Shown: one piece after another, positions 18,447-27,254 of the stretch | How positions within the stretch are numbered: position 1 is the stretch's first letter | Layout of the letters: each line of letters opens with the position of its first letter | Source of the DNA: Burkholderiaceae bacterium | Lineage (GTDB): Bacteria; Pseudomonadota; Gammaproteobacteria; Burkholderiales; Burkholderiaceae_C | NCBI GenBank assembly: GCA_031253795.1 | Contig: JAIRVR010000006.1 | Coordinates: 1-63,588, forward strand | Reading direction: 5' to 3' | DNA length: 63,588 nt | Position numbers and translations under genes: made by a program | The notes under the pieces: model-generated | The model's input: only the letters and a program-made list of their open reading frames with translations | The model's database searches: none | What the model was told of the DNA's origin: nothing

Positions 18447-19097
18447 ATGCAGCCTGTAAATAACCGCCGCCCCCTGTTGATTGTAGGCGCCGGGGGCTTT
18501 GGACGTGAAGTACTGAGCTACATTGAGGATGACAATCCGATATTCAGAATCAAGGGATTCCTTGACAGCCGCATCAATGCACTAGACGCTACCCCACGTA
18601 ATGCACCTATCATAGATAGCCCGCTGAATTATGCGCCAGCTCCTGATGACGTATTTCTGGCCGCTCTAGGCGATCCTCAGCAGCGCTTCAAATATACTGC
18701 CGTACTACGCGACACACATCGCGCAGATTTTGCCACGGTGGTGCATCCACGAGCCAATATCAATAGACATGCACGCATGGGAATTGGCTGCATCATTACA
18801 CCACATGTCGGGATTTCCGTGGACGTGCATATCGGAGATTTTACTCACATTCAGGAGTACACCGTCATCGGCCATGATGCAAAGATCGGCAATTGGTGCC
18901 AAATCAACAGCCATTGCACCATCGCGGGCGGCGCGCGCATCGGTGATTTCGTTACCATCCATCCCAACTGTGTCATTACAAGTCGTGCCGTGATCGGCGA
19001 TGGAGTGACAGTCGGACCAGGAAGTGTGGTGATTGGAAAAATACCCTCAAATATTACAGTATTAGGGAACCCAGCTCGACGCTTCAATTTCAGATAG
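18447..19097 (+). CDS. PglD/NeuD-family sugar N-acyltransferase
   Basis: The 216-residue protein has an N-terminal Rossmann-like sugar-nucleotide domain (LLIVGAGGFGREVLSYI, residues about 10-26). A C-terminal left-handed beta-helix of hexapeptide repeats follows (about 95-210, with IGCIITPHVGISVDVHIGDF and HCTIAGGARIGDFVTIHPNC). PglD, NeuD and VioB enzymes acylate an amino group on a nucleotide sugar. Here the donor may be the acyl-ACP made by the three upstream enzymes, and the acceptor a 4-amino sugar made by the VioA-like aminotransferase (inference). It lies 8 bases after the reductase gene. From this gene on, base composition drops sharply. Confidence 0.85.
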   Translation: MQPVNNRRPLLIVGAGGFGREVLSYIEDDNPIFRIKGFLDSRINALDATPRNAPIIDSPLNYAPAPDDVFLAALGDPQQRFKYTAVLRDTHRADFATVVHPRANINRHARMGIGCIITPHVGISVDVHIGDFTHIQEYTVIGHDAKIGNWCQINSHCTIAGGARIGDFVTIHPNCVITSRAVIGDGVTVGPGSVVIGKIPSNITVLGNPARRFNFR

Positions 19098-19216
19098 TGA
19101 GCAAATCACATATGACTATCCACCCATAAACGTCATATGCAATATTCCATGGATGGCTCCACCACCAAAGCATCGCCATAGGAATTACTCAGTATCCGAC
19201 TCACTTGAGACATTGT

Positions 19217-20350
19217 ATGACAACCTCAGCCGCCACTGGCACTCATACCATCCCAACACAAGCCTATTGCACGCTTGAGCACTTCAACCATGAGCTCGAC
19301 AGTCTTTTTCCCCATACGTGGCTGTTTGCCTGCTTGAAGCTCGAACTGGAAGGGAAGCACCATTACGGATTGCGGCTTGGTGCCACGGAAATACTTCTTC
19401 AAATTGACGACCAAGGTTTACCGCGGGCCTTTCTGAATGTCTGTACGCATCGCCACGCAAAATTATGCGACCCCGGTCAACACAAGGGCCCCATACGATG
19501 CCCCTATCACAGCTGGGTTTTCAATCGACAGGGAATTCCCACAGGCATTCCTCAAAAAACAGCCTTCCCGCATGTCGTTGTTGCCCCTGAAAAATACCGT
19601 CTCAAGGAATTTCCTTGCGAAATAGTTGGACAGTTTATTTTTGTACGACTTTCATCCCAAGGGCAAGATTTACGAGAATATCTCGGCCACCAATACGATT
19701 TTCTCGAACGTGCCAGCGATGGAATGAACAAGGTGCTTGATGAATTCCAAGAGAATGTAGATGCAAATTGGAAAGTTGTTATCGAAAACTCACTGGAAGG
19801 CTATCATGTTCCTGCTGTACACAATCGCACGTTCGGGCAAGTAGAGGGAATGAGTCAGGAAGCCGATGCGCCCATTTTTTTCCTTGAGGACAGGCTGCAC
19901 AGCCATTTAGAACACGCCGCCAACTCCGAATGGGTTAACCGTTTTTCGCGCATGGAGAAGAAAATTGGGAAATGGCCATGGCGATTCGAGCATTACACGC
20001 ATCGCTTAATATTCCCGAATCTCACTGTAACTTCATTCATGGGCTACAGCTTCCACATACAACGGTTTGACCCACTTTCCACGGATCTCACCAAAGTACA
20101 CTCCAGAACCGTTGGCGTAGAATTCAGCAACGGCACCTTGACCGGCGAGAAAATAATGGAACGCATCCATACTGATGGACATGATTTCACTCGCAAGGTT
20201 TTCTTAGAAGATGGCGAGATCTGCCGCAAAGTCCAAGCAGGAATCAGCCAAACCGCGCGACCGGCCACATTCGGCAATGGCATCGAGGATAGGGTAAAGC
20301 ATTTTCATGGTGCTTATTTATCCCAAACACCCGCTCTTCGCAAGCCATAA
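19217..20350 (+). CDS. Rieske non-heme iron oxygenase, alpha-subunit type
   Basis: The 377-residue protein starts at ATG 19217 (the frame also has TTG at 19205). It has a Rieske [2Fe-2S] site: Cys76-x-His78 and Cys95-x-x-His98 in CTHRH and CPYHSW. A mononuclear iron region follows (ENSLEGYHVPAVHN, His197 and His202). Such enzymes hydroxylate or demethylate organic substrates using electrons from a reductase, and no reductase gene is nearby. It is codirectional with the acyl-modification genes after a 119-base gap. The sequence is AT-rich compared with the chromosome around it. A role in oxidising the flagellar sugar or its acyl group is inference from position. Confidence 0.82.
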   Translation: MTTSAATGTHTIPTQAYCTLEHFNHELDSLFPHTWLFACLKLELEGKHHYGLRLGATEILLQIDDQGLPRAFLNVCTHRHAKLCDPGQHKGPIRCPYHSWVFNRQGIPTGIPQKTAFPHVVVAPEKYRLKEFPCEIVGQFIFVRLSSQGQDLREYLGHQYDFLERASDGMNKVLDEFQENVDANWKVVIENSLEGYHVPAVHNRTFGQVEGMSQEADAPIFFLEDRLHSHLEHAANSEWVNRFSRMEKKIGKWPWRFEHYTHRLIFPNLTVTSFMGYSFHIQRFDPLSTDLTKVHSRTVGVEFSNGTLTGEKIMERIHTDGHDFTRKVFLEDGEICRKVQAGISQTARPATFGNGIEDRVKHFHGAYLSQTPALRKP

Positions 20351-20388
20351 CTATTAAAAGTAAAACAGAACCCCACGCCATCCGCCTC

Positions 20389-21492
20389 ATGAAAATACTT
20401 CTTATAGGAAGCAGCAATCTCATCCTGCTCAACGGCATAAGCAAAAGAATTCCATACTTCATGGAGATTGCAGGTTTGGCCAGTATGTCGTCCATAAGCA
20501 TCCACAACCTTGCCGTTGGAGGGACCGGAAGTCTATTCGGCTGGGAAAGAGTGGTTCAGCATCAAGAAAATAATTACGATATCATCCTGATAGATTACGG
20601 AATCACCGATCTATTCACAAGAGAAAATGACAGAAACCTATGGATCGAAGGATTCAAAGGCCTGATAAATCATTTGAAATTCAGATTTCCCTCAGCCTTG
20701 ATAGCAAACATCCTCCTAGGAAGAAGAGACCCGAACTTCTGGCCCAGGCAGGCCGAGCTTCATACCGAGATGAAAGAAATCGCAGATATATACGGGATAT
20801 ACTCTATCGATGTAGATAGTCATTTAAAACAACCGGGATCCAGAGCGATTTTCCATTCTTTATACAAAGATGAAAATCATTACACTGTCCCCTCAGGGGT
20901 TGATCATGTTGCACAATATTGCACACTAAAGTTGGCAAGTTTCTTGATCAACAAAAGAAACCCCTTGCCCCAGATATCAGGCACGAGAGATCATTTCAAA
21001 ATCCATATCACGCCCATTCCGGCACCCCCTCAGATATTTTCCGGAACGCGTTTTCACTGGACTGCCTCCAAACTGTTGATCAATGAAAATATAAAAATCA
21101 AGGTACCTGGATTACCTATTGGCGTTTCATTTGTATCGACGCCGGAGTCTTGCGCAATCCATATTCAGTCCAACAAAAAATCATGCATTATCAATACAGC
21201 GACCGCTTGGACTCAGAATGGATTACTCCCATTTATTGTCACTCACGCCCCCATTCTCGGACAGTGGAGTCCCGAAATAAAGCCACCTACAAGCAGCTAC
21301 CTGGATATCAGCATCATAGACGCACGATCCAGACTCTGGGATGAATCGTTGGTACAGAATCATGGCTACCCAGAGGGCCGTGCTGTAGCTGATTCTTTTG
21401 CCAAAAACAAGGAGCCCAGCGTTTATATTGACAAAATCACATCTTGGACGCTGGAGACACCGGACGTCCCGGTATCGCGAGTTTTAAATTGA
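20389..21492 (+). CDS. SGNH/GDSL-like hydrolase or acyltransferase
   Basis: This is a 367-residue protein of low GC (sampled lines 25/60 and 22/60). It has SGNH-type blocks in order: GSSN (residues 7-10, Ser9 as candidate nucleophile), NLAVGGTGS (about 40-48, block II Gly), GITD (71-74) in place of GxND, and DENH (Asp161, His164). No signal peptide is evident, so it probably acts in the cytoplasm. The C-terminal 170 residues look like a separate beta-rich domain I do not recognise. In this setting it could add or remove an O-acyl group on the sugar. It follows the Rieske gene by 38 bases and converges with the aminotransferase gene. Confidence 0.6.
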   Translation: MKILLIGSSNLILLNGISKRIPYFMEIAGLASMSSISIHNLAVGGTGSLFGWERVVQHQENNYDIILIDYGITDLFTRENDRNLWIEGFKGLINHLKFRFPSALIANILLGRRDPNFWPRQAELHTEMKEIADIYGIYSIDVDSHLKQPGSRAIFHSLYKDENHYTVPSGVDHVAQYCTLKLASFLINKRNPLPQISGTRDHFKIHITPIPAPPQIFSGTRFHWTASKLLINENIKIKVPGLPIGVSFVSTPESCAIHIQSNKKSCIINTATAWTQNGLLPFIVTHAPILGQWSPEIKPPTSSYLDISIIDARSRLWDESLVQNHGYPEGRAVADSFAKNKEPSVYIDKITSWTLETPDVPVSRVLN

Positions 21493-21646
21493 CAGACATC
21501 TCTGCAGTATTTTCGAACACGGCGCTTGATAGCTGGTGCAGCGAAAATCTGCACCATGGCCATTCAACACATCTTGGCCGCGAAAATTATGAGATGCCCC
21601 TTAGAGTCGCCACCCACACTCCCATGGACAGGGGGACTGTACGAAA

Positions 21647-22807
21647 TCAGTGTTCACTGCACCGTGCACTTTGGATTGCATCTCGAAGCCGCAGTCGCTG
21701 ACCCAGAGTCAAACCCAGAAAAAATGGAAGTCCAAGCAACGTCTGGGCCAATGCTTGAGCATTGGGCGTCTGCAGCCACATGCACCTTTGCCTCAAGACG
21801 CCCATCTCCTGCAACAACGGCTGGTACCAGCGCCGCGTTGTGATCCGGGCCGCCTGGCATGCCTGCTCCAGAGCAAGCCGGGCTGCGGCATCTGGCAACC
21901 GAGGGCACAGCACCGTCGGCGCCATTTGAAAGCCACTGGTGCCGGGGGCTTGCCAAACCAGACCTGGCCCAAAAACTTGGTCCACTTCAAGCATCAAATC
22001 ATTCTGTAGCGCGAGTCTCCGGCCCGCATGGGCCTCCCAGACCTGCAGCGATGCCAGGCCGATGGCCGCATGGTATTCGCTCATCTTGGCATTGGTCCCC
22101 ATGCTGGCCAGCGATCCCAGGGGCAGGCCGGCCCGGGGGTCCAGGTTGATGCCGAAATTCGAGAGCTGGCGCACGCGCGCGGCCAAGCCGGGCCGTGTGG
22201 AGACGACCAGGCCGCCTTCGCCTGCTGGCAGGCTCTTGGTGGTGTGCAGGCTGAAGACCAGGGTGCCCTGGGCGCCCCGCAGCCACTGGCTGCCATAGGC
22301 CGCAGCCGCGTCTATGACCACCGGCAGGCCGGTGTCCTGTTCGAATTGCTGCCAGGCCTGCATGTCATGAGGCATGCCGAAGGTCGCCACAGGCAGCACG
22401 GCGTCCACACGCGTCAGGGAGCATGCTGCGCGCGCCATGTCGGGGGTGAGCAGCCAGCAATCGGGATCCACGTCGGCCAGCACGGGGACATGGCCGGCCC
22501 GAACGACGGCCGTGGCCGTGGCCACGAAGGTGAATGCAGGCAGCAGCACGCGCGATCCCGGCGCCAGATCCAGCGCCTGGAGCACCAGTTCCAGCCCCAG
22601 TGTTGCGTTGGACACGGTGGTCAGGCCATCCGTGGGCATGTCGAACCGTCGCGCGAACTCGGATTCCAGCTCACGGACCAGGGGGCCGAAGTTGGAATAA
22701 TGCCGCGCTGCATGCATGCGCTCCAGCCAGGGCATCAGCACCTGGGGCGAAGGCATATCGGGCACCAGCAGCGGCACCCATTCCTGCGAGGCGTGATCGC
22801 CGTTCAT
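21647..22807 (-). CDS. DegT/DnrJ/EryC1-family sugar aminotransferase, VioA-like
   Basis: The 386-residue PLP enzyme has the candidate Schiff-base lysine Lys191 in SLHTTKSLPAGEGG and the PLP-binding Asp166 (VVIDAAAA). The N-terminal segment RHYSNFGPLVRELE is typical of VioA-like sugar aminotransferases found in flagellin islands. It would convert a 4-keto-6-deoxyhexose nucleotide to the 4-amino sugar. The matching RmlA/RmlB-type steps are not in the window and may be shared with cell-surface sugar synthesis. ATG 22807 overlaps the stop of the upstream glycosyltransferase gene by 4 bases, so the pair is coupled. Confidence 0.85.
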   Translation of the reverse strand: MNGDHASQEWVPLLVPDMPSPQVLMPWLERMHAARHYSNFGPLVRELESEFARRFDMPTDGLTTVSNATLGLELVLQALDLAPGSRVLLPAFTFVATATAVVRAGHVPVLADVDPDCWLLTPDMARAACSLTRVDAVLPVATFGMPHDMQAWQQFEQDTGLPVVIDAAAAYGSQWLRGAQGTLVFSLHTTKSLPAGEGGLVVSTRPGLAARVRQLSNFGINLDPRAGLPLGSLASMGTNAKMSEYHAAIGLASLQVWEAHAGRRLALQNDLMLEVDQVFGPGLVWQAPGTSGFQMAPTVLCPRLPDAAARLALEQACQAARITTRRWYQPLLQEMGVLRQRCMWLQTPNAQALAQTLLGLPFFLGLTLGQRLRLRDAIQSARCSEH

Positions 22808-24456
22808 GCCTGCGCTTCCGCTTGCGCCTGCAAGGCCTCCAGGTCGGTATCGACCGTGAGGATGCGCTGGTCGCCGCGCAGCCAGTTGAGCCACATGAGG
22901 CCGTAGGCCTTCTCCAGCTCCTGGGTCCGCGCGGGATAGTCCATGAGGATGCTGCTCTCCAGCTGGGCGCGCGCCGCCAGGCGCTGCTGCTGCAGGCGCG
23001 CGGGGTCGGCCATCAGGTCGAGCGCGGCCTGCACATAGCCGTCCACGTCGTTGGCGATCACACCGCCAAAGCCCAGCCCCTGCAGCGTGCGCGCGGTCGC
23101 CGCATCCACGGCGCGCTCGGCATCCAGAGCCACGATGCTCAGGCCCATCCACAGCGCATGCAGGGTCGTCGTGCCACCCGACACGGGCGAAGTATCCAGC
23201 GCCACGTCGGCGATGTGCCCCAGTTCCATGAAGCGGTCCAGCGGCTGCTGGTGCAGCACGGACACGCGGTCCAGCGGCATGCCGGCCGCTTCCACGCGCG
23301 GCTGCATGTGGGCCTGGGCGGCGTCGGGGTCCTGCTCCTTGACCATGATGATGAGGCGCGCATCCTGGCGCTGGTGCAGGATGCGCGCCCAGATGCCCAG
23401 CATCTCGTCGGTGATCTTGGCCGAGTTGTTCAGCGAAATCAGCGTGGGATAGCCATTGCGCAGCATGGGCGGCTCTTCGCACAGCGGCGAGTATTCGGGC
23501 GGTGCATAGCTGGCCATGCAACCCAGTTGGAACAGCGATTCCGAATAGAAAGGCGCGTGGCCGGGCGGCGCAATGCCGGCATCCACCAGCCGGTAGTCCA
23601 TGGCCTTCATGCCCAGGGTGTGCATATAGCCCAGCCAGGTGACCTGCACGGGCGCGGCGCGGCGGGCGAAGACATCCAGCCGGTGGCCCAGGGTGAATCC
23701 GGAAAGGTCCACCAGCACGTCGATGCCATCGGCGCGTATCTGCTCGTAGAGCTGGTCGTCGGTCTGGTCGACCGCATCGTGCCAATGCGGCACCAGGGGG
23801 CGCAGCTTCTCGGTCATGGCGTCGGGGCGACCGCTGGAGTAGACGTGGATTTCGACGTTGTCCGGGTTGTGGTGCTCCAGCACGGGACGCATGAAGAAGG
23901 CCACCGAGTGCTGGCGAAAGTCGGCCGTGACATAGCCGACCTTGAGTTTCTTGCGCGGATTGCGATCGCGCGGGGGAAAGGGCTTGGCGTTGCGGGTCAG
24001 CGGGTCGGCGAAGCGCCGGCCCCAGTCGCGCGCCACCTCCAGCGATTTGAGCGGGTCGCTGCTGGTATGGGAGTGGATGTAGGCCCGCGTCATCCAGTGG
24101 GAGTTTTCGTTCTTGGCGTGCCTGCAGGCGGCGTCGATGAGGTCGACGGCTTCCTGGCGGCGCCCGGTGCTGAACATGGCCAGGGCCAGCAGGCGCTGGG
24201 CATTGGGCATGCGTGGCTCCATCTCCAGCGCCGTCTGCAGCGCGTCGATGGCCTGGGGCCAGATGGCCATGCGCACGTAGACGAAGCCGATGTGCAGCCA
24301 TACCTGGGCGTTGCGCGCATCCTGGGCCACGAGCTGGGCCAGCGCCGACAGCGCCTCGAGAAACTGGGCGCGGTCCACCATGGCGCGCACGCGGGTCAGT
24401 TCGCCGGGAATGCTGACCGGTGCCGCGGCCTCGGGGGCAAGAGAAGAAGATGACAT
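22804..24456 (-). CDS. Second OGT-like glycosyltransferase (GT41)
   Basis: The 550-residue protein has a short TPR-like N-terminus (about residues 20-130, VWLHIGFVYVRMAIWPQAI) and a GT41 catalytic region: KKLKVGYVTADFRQHSVAFF, DVLVDLSGFTLGHRLDVF, PVQVTWLGYMHTLGMKAMDY, ISLNNSAKITDEML and DTSPVSGGTTTLHALWMG. It is shorter than the first GT41 protein, mainly in the TPR part. It is coupled to the VioA-like aminotransferase, which suggests it transfers the sugar that enzyme helps make (inference). I chose ATG 24456; the frame stays open to 24504 and the ribosome site is weak. Confidence 0.87.
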   Translation of the reverse strand: MSSSSLAPEAAAPVSIPGELTRVRAMVDRAQFLEALSALAQLVAQDARNAQVWLHIGFVYVRMAIWPQAIDALQTALEMEPRMPNAQRLLALAMFSTGRRQEAVDLIDAACRHAKNENSHWMTRAYIHSHTSSDPLKSLEVARDWGRRFADPLTRNAKPFPPRDRNPRKKLKVGYVTADFRQHSVAFFMRPVLEHHNPDNVEIHVYSSGRPDAMTEKLRPLVPHWHDAVDQTDDQLYEQIRADGIDVLVDLSGFTLGHRLDVFARRAAPVQVTWLGYMHTLGMKAMDYRLVDAGIAPPGHAPFYSESLFQLGCMASYAPPEYSPLCEEPPMLRNGYPTLISLNNSAKITDEMLGIWARILHQRQDARLIIMVKEQDPDAAQAHMQPRVEAAGMPLDRVSVLHQQPLDRFMELGHIADVALDTSPVSGGTTTLHALWMGLSIVALDAERAVDAATARTLQGLGFGGVIANDVDGYVQAALDLMADPARLQQQRLAARAQLESSILMDYPARTQELEKAYGLMWLNWLRGDQRILTVDTDLEALQAQAEAQA

Positions 24457-24655
24457 GGCGATGGGTGGAGAGATTTCAGGCCGGTCCGGCCCATGCGCGC
24501 GCATGGACGCGAAGAATGGAACGCTGCCACTATGCCTTGTTGCACGGGACGCGATCCGCCGTTAAACACCGGCCTTTCAAGACTCAAACAGACACTGTTT
24601 CACAGGCCAGTTCCCGCTTTCGGCCATGGCCTGTGGTGCGCGCACATCAGGGCTC

Positions 24656-24682
24656 TCAAGTATCAACCACGACAGCCGATAC
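24656..24682 (+). promoter_or_regulatory. Sigma-28 promoter of motA-motB
   Basis: TCAAGTAT (24656-24663), exactly 11 bases, then GCCGATAC (24675-24682), a near-consensus FliA promoter about 140 bases before motA. It lies in the 364-base gap between the reverse glycosyltransferase gene (start 24456) and motA. The rest of the gap shows no gene I can support. Confidence 0.9.
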
Positions 24683-24820
24683 ATGGAACAGCCATGGGTC
24701 CATCGAGGGCGGCCCGGGGCGCGGCCAGTCGCCGGGATGTGCACCAGTACCAAAACAGGCGCGCCTTTCCAAGCCAGTTCCGTCTTTTCCATCAGAACAC
24801 CTCTGACAGAATCCACTCCC

Positions 24821-25681
24821 ATGCTTGTCATCATCGGATACATCGTCGCCTTCGGCTGCATCTTCGGCACCTATGTGCTGCACGGGGGCAATGTCCAGGT
24901 CATCCTCAAGGCCCTGCCCTTCGAGATGGTGACCATTGGCGGCGGCGCCATCGGCGCCTTCATCGTGTGCAACCAGCCCAAGGTGCTCAAGGCCACGGCC
25001 AAGGCCATCCCGGGCGTGATGAAGAGCTCGCGCTACACCAAGGCCCGCTTCATGGAGCTGATGGCCCTGCTGTACGAGCTGCTGCAGAAGGCGCGCAAGG
25101 AAGGCCTGATGTCCATCGAAGCCGATGTCGAAGCCCCCAACGAATCGCCCATCTTCACCAAGTACCCCGAGTTGCTGGCCGATCACCACATCGTCGAGTT
25201 CCTGACCGACTACCTGCGCATGATGGTCTCGGGCAACCTGAACTCCCATGAGATCGAGTCGCTGATGGACAGCGAAATCGAGGCCCACCATGCCGAGGCC
25301 CATGCCCCGGTCAATGCGCTGACGCGCCTGGCCGGCGCGCTGCCGGCCTTCGGGATTATCGCGGCCGTGCTGGGCGTGGTGAACACCATGGGCTCGGTGG
25401 GCCAACCCCCTTCCGTGCTGGGCGGCATGATCGCCTCGGCCCTGGTCGGTACCTTCCTCGGCATTTTGCTGGCCTATGCGCTGGTCGAGCCCATGGCCGG
25501 CCTGGTGGAGCAGCGGGCACAGGATGCCGCCAAGGAACTGGAATGCATCAAGACCACCCTGCTGGCCAGCATGCAGGGCTACAACCCCGCCACCGCCATC
25601 GAATTCGGCCGCAAGGTGCTGTTCTCGACCGAACGCCCGGGCTTCCTTGAGCTCGAGGCCCACGTCAAGGGCAAGAAGTAA
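24821..25681 (+). CDS. motA: Flagellar motor stator protein MotA
   Basis: MotA is the inner-membrane stator subunit that couples proton flow to rotor torque. I chose ATG 24821, giving the normal 286 residues and an N-terminus [20 protein letters not shown] that is the first membrane segment; the open frame extends to 24626 without support. The cytoplasmic loop has [22 protein letters not shown], and later membrane segments include [20 protein letters not shown]. The gene is expressed from a sigma-28 promoter and followed by motB. Confidence 0.97.
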   Translation: MLVIIGYIVAFGCIFGTYVLHGGNVQVILKALPFEMVTIGGGAIGAFIVCNQPKVLKATAKAIPGVMKSSRYTKARFMELMALLYELLQKARKEGLMSIEADVEAPNESPIFTKYPELLADHHIVEFLTDYLRMMVSGNLNSHEIESLMDSEIEAHHAEAHAPVNALTRLAGALPAFGIIAAVLGVVNTMGSVGQPPSVLGGMIASALVGTFLGILLAYALVEPMAGLVEQRAQDAAKELECIKTTLLASMQGYNPATAIEFGRKVLFSTERPGFLELEAHVKGKK

Positions 25682-25699
25682 ACCGGCCGGCAGCACGTC

Positions 25700-26734
25700 A
25701 TGGCAGAGAAAAAGCTACAGCCCATCATCATCAAGCGCGTCAAGAAGAGCGCGCACGCGCCCCATGGCGGCGCCTGGAAGATCGCCTACGCCGACTTCGT
25801 GACCGCGATGATGGCCTTCTTCCTGCTGATGTGGCTGCTGGGCTCCACGGCCAAGGGCGAACTGCAGGGCATTGCCGCCTATTTTTCGTCACCGCTCAAG
25901 GTATCCATGGCCGGTGGCGACGGCGCGGGCAACAGCTCCAGCGTCATCCCTGGCGGCGGCAACGATCTGGCCAAGGTCCACGGCCAGGTGCGCCGCTCGG
26001 AGTCGGCCGACAACTCCAACCGGCGCACCAGCATCGACGCGGGCCGCGCCGACCAGGCCCAGGTGGACTCCAACCGCATCAAGGCGCTCAAGGCCAAGGT
26101 GGACGCCATGATCACCAGCAATGCGCGTCTGAACGAATTCCGCTCGCAGATCCGCACCGATGTCACGCCCGACGGCCTGCAGATCCAGATCGTGGACGAG
26201 CAAAACCGCCCCATGTTCGACAGTGGCAGCGCCGTGGTCAAGCCCTATATGCGCGACATCCTGCGCGAGGTGGGCGCCGCTCTGTCCGGCGCGGAAAACC
26301 GCATCAGCCTGTCCGGCCATACCGATGCCGCGCCCTACGGCAACGCCGACCGCGGCTACAGCAACTGGGAACTGTCGGCCGATCGCGCCAACGCCTCGCG
26401 CCGCGAACTGGTGGCCGCCGGCATGCCGCTGAACCAGCTGGCCCGCATCACCGGCCTGGCGTCCAGCGACCTGCTGCTGCCCGACGATCCACGCGCGCCG
26501 CAAAACCGCCGCATCACCATCACCGTGCTGACCCTGGAGGCCGAAAAACGCCTGCTGGAGCACCGCGGCCCCGTCACGCGCAACGCCCTGCCGCCCGGCG
26601 TGTCGCCCCAGCCGACCAGCCAGGGCGCCCCTGCCGCCACCCCGCCCGCCGACCGGCCCGCCGAAGCCCAGGCGGACACCACCCCGCAGGCGCCAGCACC
26701 CGCTACAGCACCTGCCGGGGTTGTAACAAATTAA
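25700..26734 (+). CDS. motB: Flagellar motor stator protein MotB
   Basis: MotB anchors the stator to peptidoglycan. The 344-residue protein has the proton-carrying Asp32 in [20 protein letters not shown], the plug region after it, and an OmpA-like domain (about residues 150-280, with [11 protein letters not shown] and [11 protein letters not shown]). A Pro/Ala-rich tail of about 60 residues follows. The Asp and the MotA partner indicate proton drive (family knowledge). The start lies 18 bases after motA. Confidence 0.97.
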   Translation: MAEKKLQPIIIKRVKKSAHAPHGGAWKIAYADFVTAMMAFFLLMWLLGSTAKGELQGIAAYFSSPLKVSMAGGDGAGNSSSVIPGGGNDLAKVHGQVRRSESADNSNRRTSIDAGRADQAQVDSNRIKALKAKVDAMITSNARLNEFRSQIRTDVTPDGLQIQIVDEQNRPMFDSGSAVVKPYMRDILREVGAALSGAENRISLSGHTDAAPYGNADRGYSNWELSADRANASRRELVAAGMPLNQLARITGLASSDLLLPDDPRAPQNRRITITVLTLEAEKRLLEHRGPVTRNALPPGVSPQPTSQGAPAATPPADRPAEAQADTTPQAPAPATAPAGVVTN

Positions 26735-26859
26735 GGTTTGTGCCCCTTGCTGCCGAAAAGCAGGAAAATTCCCACATTACGCGCAGAAGGTTTCAAATTG
26801 TTACCATCGGCGCGCGATATCTCCCAGTACCGAGCACCTACCGACCGAAAGGGCCTCAC

Positions 26860-27246
26860 GTGGCTAATGCCCTGCGTTTTTTGATCGTTGACGACTTCTC
26901 CACCATGCGGCGCATCGTGCGCAACCTGCTCAAGGAGAGCGGCTTTCCCGAAGCCGATGAAGCCGAAGACGGCGTCGTGGCACTGCACAAGCTGCGCAAC
27001 AGCAAGTTCGATTTCGTGGTCACGGACATCAACATGCCCAACATGAACGGCTTCCAGCTGCTCACCGAAATCAAACAGGACGACAAGCTCAAGCATCTTC
27101 CGGTGCTGATGGTGACGGCCGAAGCCCGCAAGGAAGACATCGTGGCCGCGGCCCAGGGTGGCGCCGCCGGCTACATCGTCAAGCCTTTCACCAAGGCCAC
27201 GCTGGAAGAAAAGGTCAACCTGATCCTCAAAAAGCTGGGCATGTAG
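26860..27246 (+). CDS. cheY: Chemotaxis response regulator CheY (GTG start)
   Basis: CheY carries the signal from CheA to the motor switch FliM. The GTG at 26860, after AAAGGG, gives 128 residues starting [20 protein letters not shown], the family length; the open frame continues far upstream through motB in another frame. Phospho-acceptor Asp56 (VVTDINMPN), Asp11/Asp12, Thr86 and Lys108 are all in place. It sits directly between motB and cheZ. cheA, cheW and cheR are not in the window and must lie elsewhere. Confidence 0.96.
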   Translation: MANALRFLIVDDFSTMRRIVRNLLKESGFPEADEAEDGVVALHKLRNSKFDFVVTDINMPNMNGFQLLTEIKQDDKLKHLPVLMVTAEARKEDIVAAAQGGAAGYIVKPFTKATLEEKVNLILKKLGM

Positions 27247-27254
27247 GGCGCGTT

